A stretch of 64,000 nt of DNA from Stenopsyche tienmushanensis. Its lineage: Eukaryota > Arthropoda > Insecta > Trichoptera > Stenopsychidae. Location of the stretch: contig WACJ01000402.1 of the NCBI GenBank assembly GCA_008973525.1, forward strand, positions 124,001-188,000, given 5' to 3'. Below the pieces are notes generated by a model. The model was not told where the DNA came from. It did no database searches and saw only the letters and a program-made list of their open reading frames with translations. How positions within the stretch are numbered: the first letter of the stretch is position 1; each line of letters opens with the position of its first letter. Positions 12,584 through 21,665 of this stretch are shown here, in pieces. The position numbers and the translations under genes are program-made.

Positions 12584-13250
12584 GATTCAAATATAACCCG
12601 GAATTTTGCTATACAAAACTATTAGTAATATATTATATAAACATATAAATGGATTGTCTTATTTTTCCAAATAGTTCGTGTCATTAGAAATACACTTGGG
12701 TCTGTTTTTATGCGGATCTTTTTTATGCGATTTTGAAGTTATGCGGTTTTTAAAAATAATGGAACTTATCCCTCATTTTTATATAGAGCTTTTATTATTT
12801 ATTATTTAGACAAAGCTTTTATCCGTTGAAGTTATCCATATTTATAACATCCAAATGTGAAATTAGTGTTTCTTCCACCCAATACGACATGCTTAATTCA
12901 GCCACTAAATCAAGGCATAATTTCCACTTTTAAAAGTATCATATTAACCCTTCCAACTTTAGTTGGAAAGAAGTTTAACACAGATATGTTACAAATGGCG
13001 AAATAATAAACAAACTGCGTAAAAAATAATGCAAAGTTTTTTTTAATGCGATTTTTGGTACATTCTATCGCATTGATTTGAAGTTATGCGGTTTTTCAAA
13101 ATAATGGAACCTATCCCTCAATAGTTCAAGTCTTTTTTGTGCGATTTTTTTATATGCGACTCCCCGTGGAACGTATTTATTACATAAAAACAGACCCAAG
13201 TGTTCATATATTTCTTAGGTTATGAAGTTTCTTGATTCCGTCACTGAAGA
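12584..13250 (+). repeat. Family E/F repeat interrupted by a pogo-type MITE
   Basis: The parts 12588-12691 (attcaaatataacccggaat ... attagaaata) and 13203-13250 (catatatttcttagg, gaagtttcttgattccg) align end to end with the reverse complement of 26545-26338 when 12693-13202 is removed. Confidence 0.75.
12693..13202. mobile_element. Tc1/pogo-type MITE, 510 bp
   Basis: The ends cacttgggtctgttttta and taaaaacagacccaagtg are perfect 18-bp inverted repeats. TA precedes it (12691-12692) and TT follows (13203-13204), consistent with a TA duplication with one change; the reading is fixed by the uninterrupted relative at 26338-26545. Internal direct repeats of about 45 bp (tgaagttatgcggttttt with aataatggaac..tatccctca) lie near each end. 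There is no coding capacity. Confidence 0.88.
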
Positions 13251-14868
13251 AAGAAGGTGAGAAGTATCAGCATCCACCTTTCACTTCAAAAACTGATAAA
13301 CAATCGGTGTATATTATCTATCTTCTGCCTCTTCCTATGAATAAATATAAAATAACTTACCTGACATTGAAAAATTGAATGTGTTCTGGTTGTTTTGGAT
13401 ATTTTTTTCTTTTTATCCGTTATCGGATGAAAGCAATCTATATAGGAGTCATTACAGGGAAAGGATTTTTCATTACGTTCTACAGATTCAGGAACTATTT
13501 TTTATTTGTATGGGATGCCAAAGGATAGTACGCCTGGGTCACTAATTTGTTTATTTAGAAAGATCTGTAGTTTGTGAGACTAATGATTAGTGATCTAGGA
13601 TTAAATTCGATGGAATGATTGGAATGGAATTTGATATAAGAGACATTGTTTTGGATAATAAAAAAATAATAATTTCAATTACATTTATTATAGCTTAAAA
13701 GGTGAATGATTCGTACATTAGATAATATTTCAATCAATTTAAGTATGACAATATTTCATTACAGTGATTATATAAATATCGGCCATTTTGTATGTCAATT
13801 ATTCTACCCAAGATTAATGGATCCGCTATTCATCAAAGTAACAGCAATATTTACAAATTACGTTAGAATAGAAAAAAAAAGAAAATAAGCTGCTATCGAA
13901 AACAACTGATATAAATTCATTAAGTTCAAAATAGGGGAAGATTTCCATCGGCCAAAATAAATAACAATGAAAGGGTTCAACAACGGTGCCAAATTAAAAT
14001 CACTTCTTTCATATGAATTCATAATCTAACAAATACGACCAAAAGTAGAAAGCGCAAAAGACACTAGAAATCTGAGAAACATTTTAATTCATCAATCCAT
14101 CAATGTTAGCTTCGTTTGAACGTTTGGAACAAAAAAAAATCGTTTTTGTAGGAAGTGTATATAAGAGGCAGATTGCCACACGAAAAAACTATGATTAAGT
14201 CTAGAACGCTAGAAAATACGGGCATAGCTTATTTGAGCTCTCTTTATACAATTATAATGTAAAGGCAAACAATACAACGTCTCCGATGGACGAGGACGCA
14301 TCGTCTCAAAATTGTCTAATTGAATCTCGATAAAAATTCACAACGAAAATCCTCAAAAAAATCATAAAAAAATAAATAGACATGTAGTTCATAGGGAGCG
14401 AGCATAGCCCATATATGAAAACTGATCCGTTTCGTTTCGTTTAACATAAAGAAAAAATGTATAGTAAAAATATACATACATGCACAATCAATTGAAAAAT
14501 AGAATTTCACAAATCTGTAAATAGCTATTCATAATAATATAATTAATAAAACGTGTTATTCACTAGTAAGTCATCTGTGTTATCTGAACGACCTCATAAG
14601 TGTACCTCGGATCGGATTGGCAATCATCTTCTGTAAAATGGAACATGATAATCAACGACCTCAGTGCAAACAATCACAACATTTCGGTTAAATAAAGCGG
14701 CTCTAACGGTGATGGGTGTCGTATTACGTAACTATGTTTTTTGAACACGGGGTCTCTATTGCAAACAACCTGGCTCTTGCTCTCCGGAAAAGCGATGTGT
14801 TGTGAATGTGTCGAGTCTGCAAGAAGGAACACCGACGTCGAATCGCCCGCCACACTCGGGATGTCTGC
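13251..14868. other. Smg6 3' flank, probably including its 3' untranslated region
   Basis: It lies immediately downstream of the Smg6 stop codon on the minus strand. AT-rich, with no recognisable gene or repeat. No AATAAA (TTTATT on plus) was seen close to the stop; the nearest candidate is around 13683, so the 3' end cannot be placed. Confidence 0.45.
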
Positions 14869-15065
14869 TCATTCGATGGCGGCCCATCGCATGAAGGCGG
14901 GGAGATCCCTCACGGGCAGATCCCTCGCCAGGGCTTTCACGCGGAGGTTCCTGTCGTCGGTCAGGAGCACCACTTCTCGGACCAGCCTCTTCACTCCATC
15001 CGGACCGATGTCGCCGTTGTTGCTAGAGCTGCTGCCAGCATCCACAGCACTCGAATTTGTTACAT
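14869..15065 (-). CDS. Smg6: Smg6 last coding exon (PIN domain C-terminus, stop codon)
   Basis: This is the final coding exon of the nonsense-mediated decay endonuclease SMG6/EST1A, which cuts mRNA near premature stop codons in the cytoplasm. It encodes 64 residues and ends in TGA at 14869-14871. Reading on the minus strand, the acceptor is ..TTTTTGTAG before exon base 15065, and the exon starts with two bases that complete a codon begun in the previous exon. The diagnostic part is EVVLLTDDRNLRVKAL followed by LPVRDLPAFMRWA, nearly the same as the end of animal SMG6 proteins; the acidic pair in LTDD (14956-14958 and the next codon) supplies the last catalytic aspartate. Residues 1-23 are a Ser/Asn/Gly-rich stretch that looks like a loop insertion before the conserved strand. 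No polyadenylation signal could be assigned downstream. Confidence 0.96.
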
Positions 15066-15379
15066 CTACAAAAACAACAAAAATCAATCTATAGCGTGAA
15101 AGGTGAGATAATTACAAGCCGGTATTGGCCGGGAATATTTATTTATAAATTAATATGAATAAATTAAACGTGTTCCGTCGTTCATCGCGGCCAACTCTTT
15201 GGTCGAGACCATCGTCTACGGACTGCGCCGCGATCGATCTCAATCAAACACGTACACACCGAGGTGCTCTCGACCACGGATTTACATGCGAACAATGCGA
15301 TCCTCAAGCCGCAACGTCGAAGATAGCCAACTCGGAACTGGAGCGATCCGATAATGTGAATACTCCAATTGCTTCTTGT

Positions 15380-16902
15380 TTTTTTTTTATTTTTTGTTTA
15401 TTATTTTTGAAGGTTGTGACCTTAGGGCCAATGCCTCCCTGATTTTACATGGTTGGTCTTTAATGACCATAATTGTTAGTATTTACATTGTTTTGATAAA
15501 AGCTATATAATAAAGCATCTTAAAGGTATAATAGAAAAACTATATACAAATAAAAGTTATACAAATAAAATAATACAAATGAAATATTAAACAAATAAAA
15601 TATGCATCTAAAGAATATATAAAAATAAAATAGACTAATAAAATAAAAACATATACGTAAAGATTACAAGATAATTTTTTTTCGGAATTTAGATACATAG
15701 TTTAGACTAACCGATACTTTTTTTAGGGTATCGGAATCTGCGAATGTTCCTTGTGACTTTAAGACCAAGTATCGCCTTCGGGCGGCGATTCAAGCTGCTC
15801 GAGTAGAAAGATAAGGAATTTATGATAGGATTAGGTACCTTTTTTAGGGAATCAAAGAAATTGGTAGAAAGGTACTCAATGTGATCTTTGATGGGAGGGA
15901 TATTTGCTTCGTATTGAAGTTGGGAGTTTCGGAGATACCAGGGAGCTCCAAACGCTCGTCTTATGGCAATGCTTTGTACTGTTTTTAATTTGCGATTGTC
16001 ACTCTGCCGGTATCCCCAGACTGGAGAGGCGTAGGTCATGATGGGACGTGTGAGGGATTTGTACAAGAGCAATTTGTTCCCGATGGACAACTTGCTCTGA
16101 ATACATAGGATGGGCTTTAAGGCGGCTAAGGCTCCGCGAGCTTTTTTGGTGACACTGTCAATGTGCGGAGCCCAGGTGAGTCTTGAATCGAAAATTGCTC
16201 CGAGGTATTTGGTCTGCTTGACCCACGGGATGGTTCCTGATGGGAGGGTGAGAGGAATTTGAAGGGATTTTTTCTTCTTCGATAAACCCATGGCAAACAG
16301 CACCGCCGCACTCTTTTTGGCATTTACCGTGATTCTCCACTTAGAGTTCCAGACGCTTAGCAAGTCTAATTGAGATTGCAAGCGCCTGCAAATCAAGTTT
16401 ATATCGGTCGACTGCGACATTAAGGCGGTGTCGTCCGCGTAGAGAGCGATCGAATCAGAGGGATGATCGGATTTGGGAATATCGCTGGTATATATGGAAA
16501 ATAATATAGGAGCGAGAATGGATCCTTGGGGGACACCCGCGGATATGGAACGGAGATTTGAAAGGATGGAGACAATTTTGGCGCGAAAAGAACGTTCGGA
16601 GAGGTAACTATCAATTATGCGGATTGTGGAGTCGCGGAATCCGGCGGAGAGGAGTTTGTACAGCAGTCCTTCGTGCCAGACCTTATCGAAAGCTTTGGCA
16701 ACGTCTAGGAAGACTATACCCGTACCCATTTTCGTCTCCTTGCCCTCGTGTATGAATTCGGTGACACGGAGGAGCTGGTGTACGAAGGAGTGAGCCCTGC
16801 GAAAGCCGAATTGTTCGCAGGGGAAGACATTGAGGGATTTTGCTTCAGATTCGATGCGTGACAGAATTGTAGCTTCGAGAATTTTGCCTGGAATGAAAAT
16901 AT
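15380..16902 (-). mobile_element. 5'-truncated jockey-like non-LTR retrotransposon with 11-bp target duplication
   Basis: The element lies on the minus strand, the same strand as Smg6. Its frame stays open from the truncation point at 16902 to a stop at 15707, about 398 codons. This covers the reverse transcriptase from the GKILE and EQFGFRRAHS region through FLDVAKAFDKVW, VPQGSILAP (VPQG at 16523-16534) and the catalytic YADD box (16430-16441) to the thumb and C-terminus. Jockey-clade elements carry just these motifs. A 3' tail rich in ATAAAA-type repeats ends in an A-run (T-run on plus from 15380). The 11-mer ttgcttcttgt flanks the element at 15369-15379 and 16903-16913, the footprint of target-primed reverse transcription. 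The ORF1, endonuclease and 5' part of the RT are missing, so it cannot move by itself. The intact frame suggests a fairly young insertion. Confidence 0.93.
15707..16729 (-). CDS. Reverse transcriptase C-terminal part of the LINE (partial ORF2)
   Basis: This 340-codon open frame begins at an internal ATG and is the tail of a LINE ORF2; the frame continues upstream without stops to the truncation at 16902, so the ATG is not the real start. Palm residues are visible: the first aspartate in FLDVAKAFD (residues 7-15), VPQG at 66-69 and YADD at 97-100. After these come WNSKWRITVNAKKS, KYLGAIFDSRLTW and LLYKSLTRPIMTYASPVWG, which mark the jockey/R1-type RT thumb. There is no RNase H domain and no upstream endonuclease. 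It is a dead partial gene, probably not translated from inside an Smg6 intron. Confidence 0.9.
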   Translation of the reverse strand: MGTGIVFLDVAKAFDKVWHEGLLYKLLSAGFRDSTIRIIDSYLSERSFRAKIVSILSNLRSISAGVPQGSILAPILFSIYTSDIPKSDHPSDSIALYADDTALMSQSTDINLICRRLQSQLDLLSVWNSKWRITVNAKKSAAVLFAMGLSKKKKSLQIPLTLPSGTIPWVKQTKYLGAIFDSRLTWAPHIDSVTKKARGALAALKPILCIQSKLSIGNKLLLYKSLTRPIMTYASPVWGYRQSDNRKLKTVQSIAIRRAFGAPWYLRNSQLQYEANIPPIKDHIEYLSTNFFDSLKKVPNPIINSLSFYSSSLNRRPKAILGLKVTRNIRRFRYPKKSIG

Positions 16903-17100
16903 TTGCTTCTTGTATAAAAATATTTGACCGGACCGGGATCGGAACGAGATCGAACCGTGAACGGCGCCATAGTGTGAATCGAGCCTAAGAGAGTCATCCC
17001 CGTAAGAATTTGCATAATTTGGCGTAGCACTCAAACGGTTAAAATCTAAAAATAAATATATATGGATTCATACTATTATCATCAAATCTTAATATCTCAC

Positions 17101-17355
17101 CTTCCGCATCTTCAGCAGGCATTTGATGTTGAAGATTAGGACGACAAATGCTGAGGGATGAAACTAATATGCGATCGTCGTTCTTCATCGTGGGATCGGC
17201 GTCCTGTTCAGCGGTGAAGGTGGCCGTACTCAGGAGGTTGCCGCGCGTCGTGGTGAACTTCACCGTCGGACGTCGCACGTGCAGAATTTTCAAGGCCTCC
17301 GCAGCAGCTTCTCCGACGCGATCAGCTCGAGTCAACCCTTCCAATTCGGAGACAA
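17101..17355 (-). CDS. Smg6: Smg6 PIN-domain central exon
   Basis: The exon encodes 84 full codons plus split codons at both ends (two bases at the start, one at the end), so its phases fit the exons on either side. Acceptor TTTGCAG| lies at 17356-17357 and donor GAAG|GTGAGA at 17100. It begins with VVSELEGLTR, matching the VxxEL(D/E)GL strand of the SMG6 PIN domain; the conserved glutamate is at 17345-17347. TTRGNLL and NDDRILVS (acidic pair at 17174-17179) follow, corresponding to the TSRGN and NNDDLIL blocks of vertebrate SMG6. The segment between (about residues 11-30) is alanine-rich and shorter or more divergent than in vertebrates. The exon ends in the acidic linker before the final catalytic strand. 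Confidence 0.96.
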
Positions 17356-18177
17356 CTGCAAACAAAAAAACGGAAAACAAGTCAGCAAACGCACCGAAAC
17401 CGACGAGCTTATCTAATGAATCTATTTCGAAAGTCGACACAACCTAATGTAGCATAAGAAAGGAGAAAATTAGATTCTATTCGGAGACAAAGCAAAAGAA
17501 AGACGAAAGAAGCAGCACGCGCACAACAAACCGCATTTTGCTTTTATTTTCACGCTCCATCCGGAAGCCGTCGCTTCAAGCGAGCAAAGCGTCGATTTAT
17601 TAAAAGAAATGAGTCGTAATTTTAAACAAGCCCAATCATCACCACACTATAAAAACGCCCACTTATTTCCCGGTTTCCCATCAAAAAACATTGGCGAAAT
17701 AACATCCGCGCATAATTGAATACGCCCTTACATCTCGCAGGCACCCCCTTATAATTTTCGATTTTACATATGCGATTATATCGGCGTTAATGATTGAAAA
17801 TCGAGCCAATCTCGCATCGTTATATGGCCATTAGCGAATAGCGACTCTATCGACTTGGACCGAAAAAAATCCTATTAAAATTCCATGTTTAGGAAAACGC
17901 ATAAACGCAATCATTGTGCTTCATGAGCACCTAATCAATTTAATTAAATACAATTCTACAAAGATCGGGGTGAGTCAATCGCAATCAGAATGATCACTAT
18001 CGGAAATAAAATCAAAAACACCTTAATTCACAGACATAATCACGCAAATTGAAGGTTAGATTCATACAACATAATACCACATTACGTTAAATGATTTCTA
18101 TTTCAGCACAAATTCTTTTCGTGCTATATCATACGAAAAATAGGATAAACCAACCAATGATTTAGCAATGGCATTAA

Positions 18178-18381
18178 TTGTTTTTGATTTGGAATGCCAC
18201 AAAAGTCAATAAAACATTCAAAGATGTTCATGGTACAGTGATAACAGTCCGCCGATGCCAATATTCCTTCCATAATTTTAAACTGAGCAATAGAAGCTCA
18301 AGGGATGAAGCGAGAACGGGAAGATCTTCGAATTTTGATAACGATGCATTAAAAATTGCATTGCAATTCAAAAATAGATAA
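18178..18381 (+). pseudogene. Mariner transposase N-terminal relic (HTH region)
   Basis: The 67-codon frame contains HGTVITVRRCQYSFHNF followed by RDEARTGRSSNFDNDALK, which parallels the second helix-turn-helix of mariner transposases (a V-R-x-x-Q-x-W-F-x-x-F block, then a DEPRSGRPS-type linker and FDNDALK). The first helix-turn-helix and the whole catalytic domain are missing. A more decayed copy of the same segment is at 57020-57180, where the sequence from the atgccacaaaa-type start through the tcttcgaattttgataacga block is still recognisable. It is not functional. Confidence 0.65.
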
Positions 18382-18389
18382 ATAAAACA

Positions 18390-19040
18390 CTAAAAAAAAT
18401 ATTATTTTGAAAATATGTCTAAGTAACATTAAACATCGACTGTTTCGTCATTTAGTCTGGATCTGATTTTGGAAGCCAAGGAACTTGCTACTGAAAATGC
18501 ACGCTCAGCCTCCACTCTCGTTAGAGGTATCGTCATCAGATATTTAAATGCCAGTTCGAGTTGATGACTGCGTGAGCCCCCATTTTCTGATAAAAGTCCT
18601 ATCTACTGAGACACGGACTAAAACTCGCAAAATTCCCGATTTCCCGACAAATTATTTATTTCCGTCGCTGCAGATGAATACTTATATACTATAATACATT
18701 GATGTGATTCGCAATTATATTGCGGAGGAATACAAAAATTCTGAACCCCGTATCTATTATATTTCATATCGATATTCCCATTATTAGAATCGAGGTGTAG
18801 TAAATACATCACCGGTAGGGAAAAGTTAATATAACAATTTGAAAAACATATATGTACTGAATATATGTATACATAGATTAGACAGTCACTGCCCCTAGGC
18901 ATCGCCTAAGCTCGCCAATTAGTAGTTACGCCACTGTTTCCAAGCGTCCAGATTTTGGCGGGAATGTCTCCATTTAACATGCTGGTGAGGTGTACATAAA
19001 AATTTCAATCCCGATTTTTTCGGGATTACGTTTACGAGAT
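18390..19040 (-). mobile_element. hAT family copy, truncated at the transposase end
   Basis: This copy is in the same orientation as those at 8797 and 34876. From about 18440 to 18530 the minus strand still reads as hAT transposase C-terminal (hATC) sequence around EAER, with SKIRSRLND. It then follows the shared body (cgatattcccattattagag-type block, atgtattacatcacc-type block, tatgtatacatagattagac) and stops near 19040, just after the cccgattttttcgggatt subterminal repeat. Neither terminal TAGGGAATCC is present, so no target duplication can be read. Confidence 0.8.
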
Positions 19041-20149
19041 CATAAGGGCTGCCCATTGAATGATCTTTGCTATGCAGCTGAAACTATTTTGGGAAGTATT
19101 GGTCAGAATGTAAATAAATAAATAATCAACTTTAATGGATTGTATATTATATTAACGAAAAATAAAACTATTAATCACGTGTTGTGACAATCTTGAACAA
19201 GAAACGCTCAAAAGATGTAAATGATTCCGCAGGACATCATATATTGCAGTTGTATAACAATAACAACAATATCAACGTTATGATGCGCGCGCATTTGTGC
19301 ATCAATGAAAACCGTTATCACGACGCGAAACAAACTATAAAAATTGCGCAAAGATTCAATAGCCAATCTATAAAATCTCACTCATTTTTGTTGCCAGCTC
19401 GTTTCTGCTGATGAATCCCAGGACACGCCTCACTCGTTACGGCATGAAAAATATTTAAAAAGCATCTCCCGACGTCGTGCCCAGGGCAAGCAAAACTGAT
19501 CATTCGTCAAATTTGGCAAGTTCCTAAGTCGACACCTCGCCATGAATGATGAGTGGCCGGCTTCGGAGGTCGTTTCGGGATGTTTCCCAAAGTTCATTGA
19601 TCAAGGCGAGAGATCGCTGCGGGCAAGATTTACAGCTGCTCGTAAAAGGGGCCACTCCGAGAGAACAATATGAGGAATTATCAGAGAACACATGCTCAAC
19701 TAGACAAACAACGACCGAATGCATTCTCTGTTGCAAGAACCGTTGTTTTAGGGCCATCGAGATGAGGCGACTCGTTTGCGCTCACCCACCTTTTAACCCG
19801 ACACCGAAAAATATTACAGCCCGAGTGATAACTCGACAATCCTAATCAGCATCACGTACGACCTTAAAACACTACCTCACACCGCATCTCAATGAACCAC
19901 AGGCGACCTAATGAGAACAATACCGAAACGAATCGTTGAACCTTGACCCTCGGTTTACGCGGTTTCATAAAATGCTTATTCCCCCCCTCGTTGAAAACAT
20001 AAATGAAAATATATAAATATAATTAAAAATATTTAATAAATGATAATATCCTAGATTGATAAATCGAAATCGAACTTATGTATTTTTATAGAGTCGTTTC
20101 AACCCAGACTTATTTAGAATCTAATGCAAAACGCAAAGTTAATTTTACG

Positions 20150-20640
20150 GTTAGTTTGCTTGCTATTTGGTGGTATGACTTGGTTTGGCTCCCGCATATT
20201 TGTCGGCCATTTTGTTCAGTCACAGTAAATTCTTCCGATGGAGAGGTCGTCACGCGCTCCCGCCATCTCCCATCCGTGCGAGATCCACGCGGTCATCCGT
20301 TTTTGACTTTGCAGAACATCACCGCCGGGAAGATATCCATCGGAAGCTCGTGGAAATTTATAGTAGTGATGTGATGAGTCGACTGCATATCACAAAGTGG
20401 GTTAGGTTGTTCAAAAAAGGCTGTACTGATACTCACGACTAGGCAAATAGTGGGAGACCATCAGTAATTTTTGACGAATTTGTGCAAAAACTAAGTAAGT
20501 CGCGCAGTTGGATGTTTTTCATCCAACTGCGTTTTTTATGGTAGTGATGTGATGAGTCGACAACATGTCACGAAGTGGGTTAGAGATAGCGTACTGATAC
20601 TCCCGAGACAAGGAGGGGAAGACCACAGGAAAGAGGTAAA
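20150..20640 (+). mobile_element. Mariner-type element A, 5' part with partly duplicated HTH region
   Basis: The leader around 20190-20260 (gtcggccattttgttcagtc and the cagtaaattct block) recurs at 45650-45745 (minus) and 58675-58760 (plus). Then comes a mariner N-terminus: KLVEIYSSDVMSR, WVRLFKKGCTDTHD, and SGRPSVIFDEFVQK out of frame. A perfect hairpin at 20503-20531 follows. The tgatgagtcga...cacgaagtgggttag block and a degraded copy of the HTH segment are then repeated at 20540-20640. Several stops break the frame. Confidence 0.65.
20503..20531. repeat. Perfect 12-bp hairpin inside mariner relic
   Basis: The arm cgcagttggatg (20503-20514) and its exact reverse complement catccaactgcg (20520-20531) flank a five-T loop and are followed by a T-run. 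It sits exactly where the mariner HTH segment starts a second time, so it probably marks a fold-back duplication. It resembles a bacterial terminator, but nothing in a eukaryotic intron supports that role. Confidence 0.85.
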
Positions 20641-21409
20641 GGGAACTCCCCAGGTCGTAATTAACCTTAAAATAGCTCACGCATCTTAACTACACATTTA
20701 GTATAAAACTAACTTTATGTACCCCGAAAGGATCCAACTTCTGCTCCATCTAATGACCGAGCGCATTGCGCGAGACAGTTATAGTATGAGAAAAAGAAAG
20801 ATAGCAAAGAGATGAAAAAAAGGAAAGAAAGGAAGCGCATATTTGTGCGTGAGAGTTTGGGATTCTAAAGTTACGTTATGTGTTGAATTGATTCGAAGCT
20901 ATGGCGTCTACTCAGATAGGTAGGATCGGCACTGGTGCCGATCGTAGTATTCGCCGGGGGCGCCTTTTGTGCCGAAACTAGAGCAAAATGCGGAGAAGGC
21001 ACTAGGACGGATCACCAGATGTCTGTGCCCTACGAACCCCTCACATGACCCGCGGACAAGGCACAGAAGGGCTTCCTTTTCGGACGCCATGCCCGTACAC
21101 GTCCACAGAATATGCATGTATCTCCGCATGAACAATCCTTTCATCTTTTCGCGAAGCCCAGTCCCATTAAGTGGATACTGAAACGGCCGTGCCACATTAG
21201 GAACTGAGACGTCCAATGATTAGGATTGACTGAAGAATATGTATAGGTGGCGGCCTTTGTGTGACTCTGATCATCTATTTTGCCATTCGACGTTGGCAAC
21301 GTTCGTGGCCCGTTTCCTTAGGGCGGTGTAGTACTCTATCTCCGCCGCGTCTTCCAAATCCAAATCGCACTACCTTCACAACTGTCGAGACTTACAAATA
21401 TATTGTTCC

Positions 21410-21665
21410 TCCTAAGTCTATCGTGATGGAGGATGAGACGTGGGTGTGTTACTATGCCCTAAGAATCCAAAAGACAGTGCCAAAAGAGTTAGCAGCGGAA
21501 GTCTATAACACTGGTGTACAAAAGCTGGTGCCGCGATTATTCGATCTTTACACAAATATTGTAACCTTACTTTCTGGATGATCATCGTATTTGAAGGTAG
21601 GTCTTTTTAAAAGTCACATGGATTCGTCAATAGTGGAGCCAACTGTATGTTATCCTACGAACTTA
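21410..21665 (+). mobile_element. Mariner 3' part: catalytic motif fused to transposase C-terminus, then terminal repeat
   Basis: The frame 21261-21581 contains VMEDETWVCYY, the first catalytic aspartate motif of mariner transposases, followed almost at once by AEVYNTGVQKLVPR, the C-terminal segment. The DDE core between them is deleted. Downstream, 21610-21665 carries gattcgtcaatagtgg and atcctacgaacttatcgag, an end also found at 23995-24040 and, reversed, at 41117-41185. It is a dead, internally deleted copy. Confidence 0.7.

Larger units (their letters stand above)
15066..17100 (-). other. Smg6 last intron (2035 bp), carrying a LINE insertion
   Basis: The intron is bounded by donor GAAG|GTGAGA at 17100 and acceptor TTTTTGTAG| at 15066. 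It is a phase 1 intron. About three quarters of it is the 5'-truncated jockey-like LINE at 15380-16902, so without that insertion the intron would be about 500 bp. The flanking pieces (15066-15368 and 16914-17100) contain GC-rich, CG-rich stretches that look like an older non-coding repeat, but I could not name them. Confidence 0.9.

Noticed and set aside
14741..15099. Plus-strand frames of 97-117 codons overlapping the last Smg6 exon
   Set aside because: They are antisense shadows of a strongly supported conserved exon.
20503..20540. Hairpin plus T-run that looks like a rho-independent terminator
   Set aside because: The context is a eukaryotic intron and a transposon remnant, so a bacterial terminator makes no sense.
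20908..21216. Plus-strand frame with KLEQNAEKALGRITRCLCPT, resembling the R1-type LINE RT thumb
   Set aside because: The similarity is limited to one short helix and the expected LLYGAPVW block is absent downstream, so I do not annotate a LINE there.
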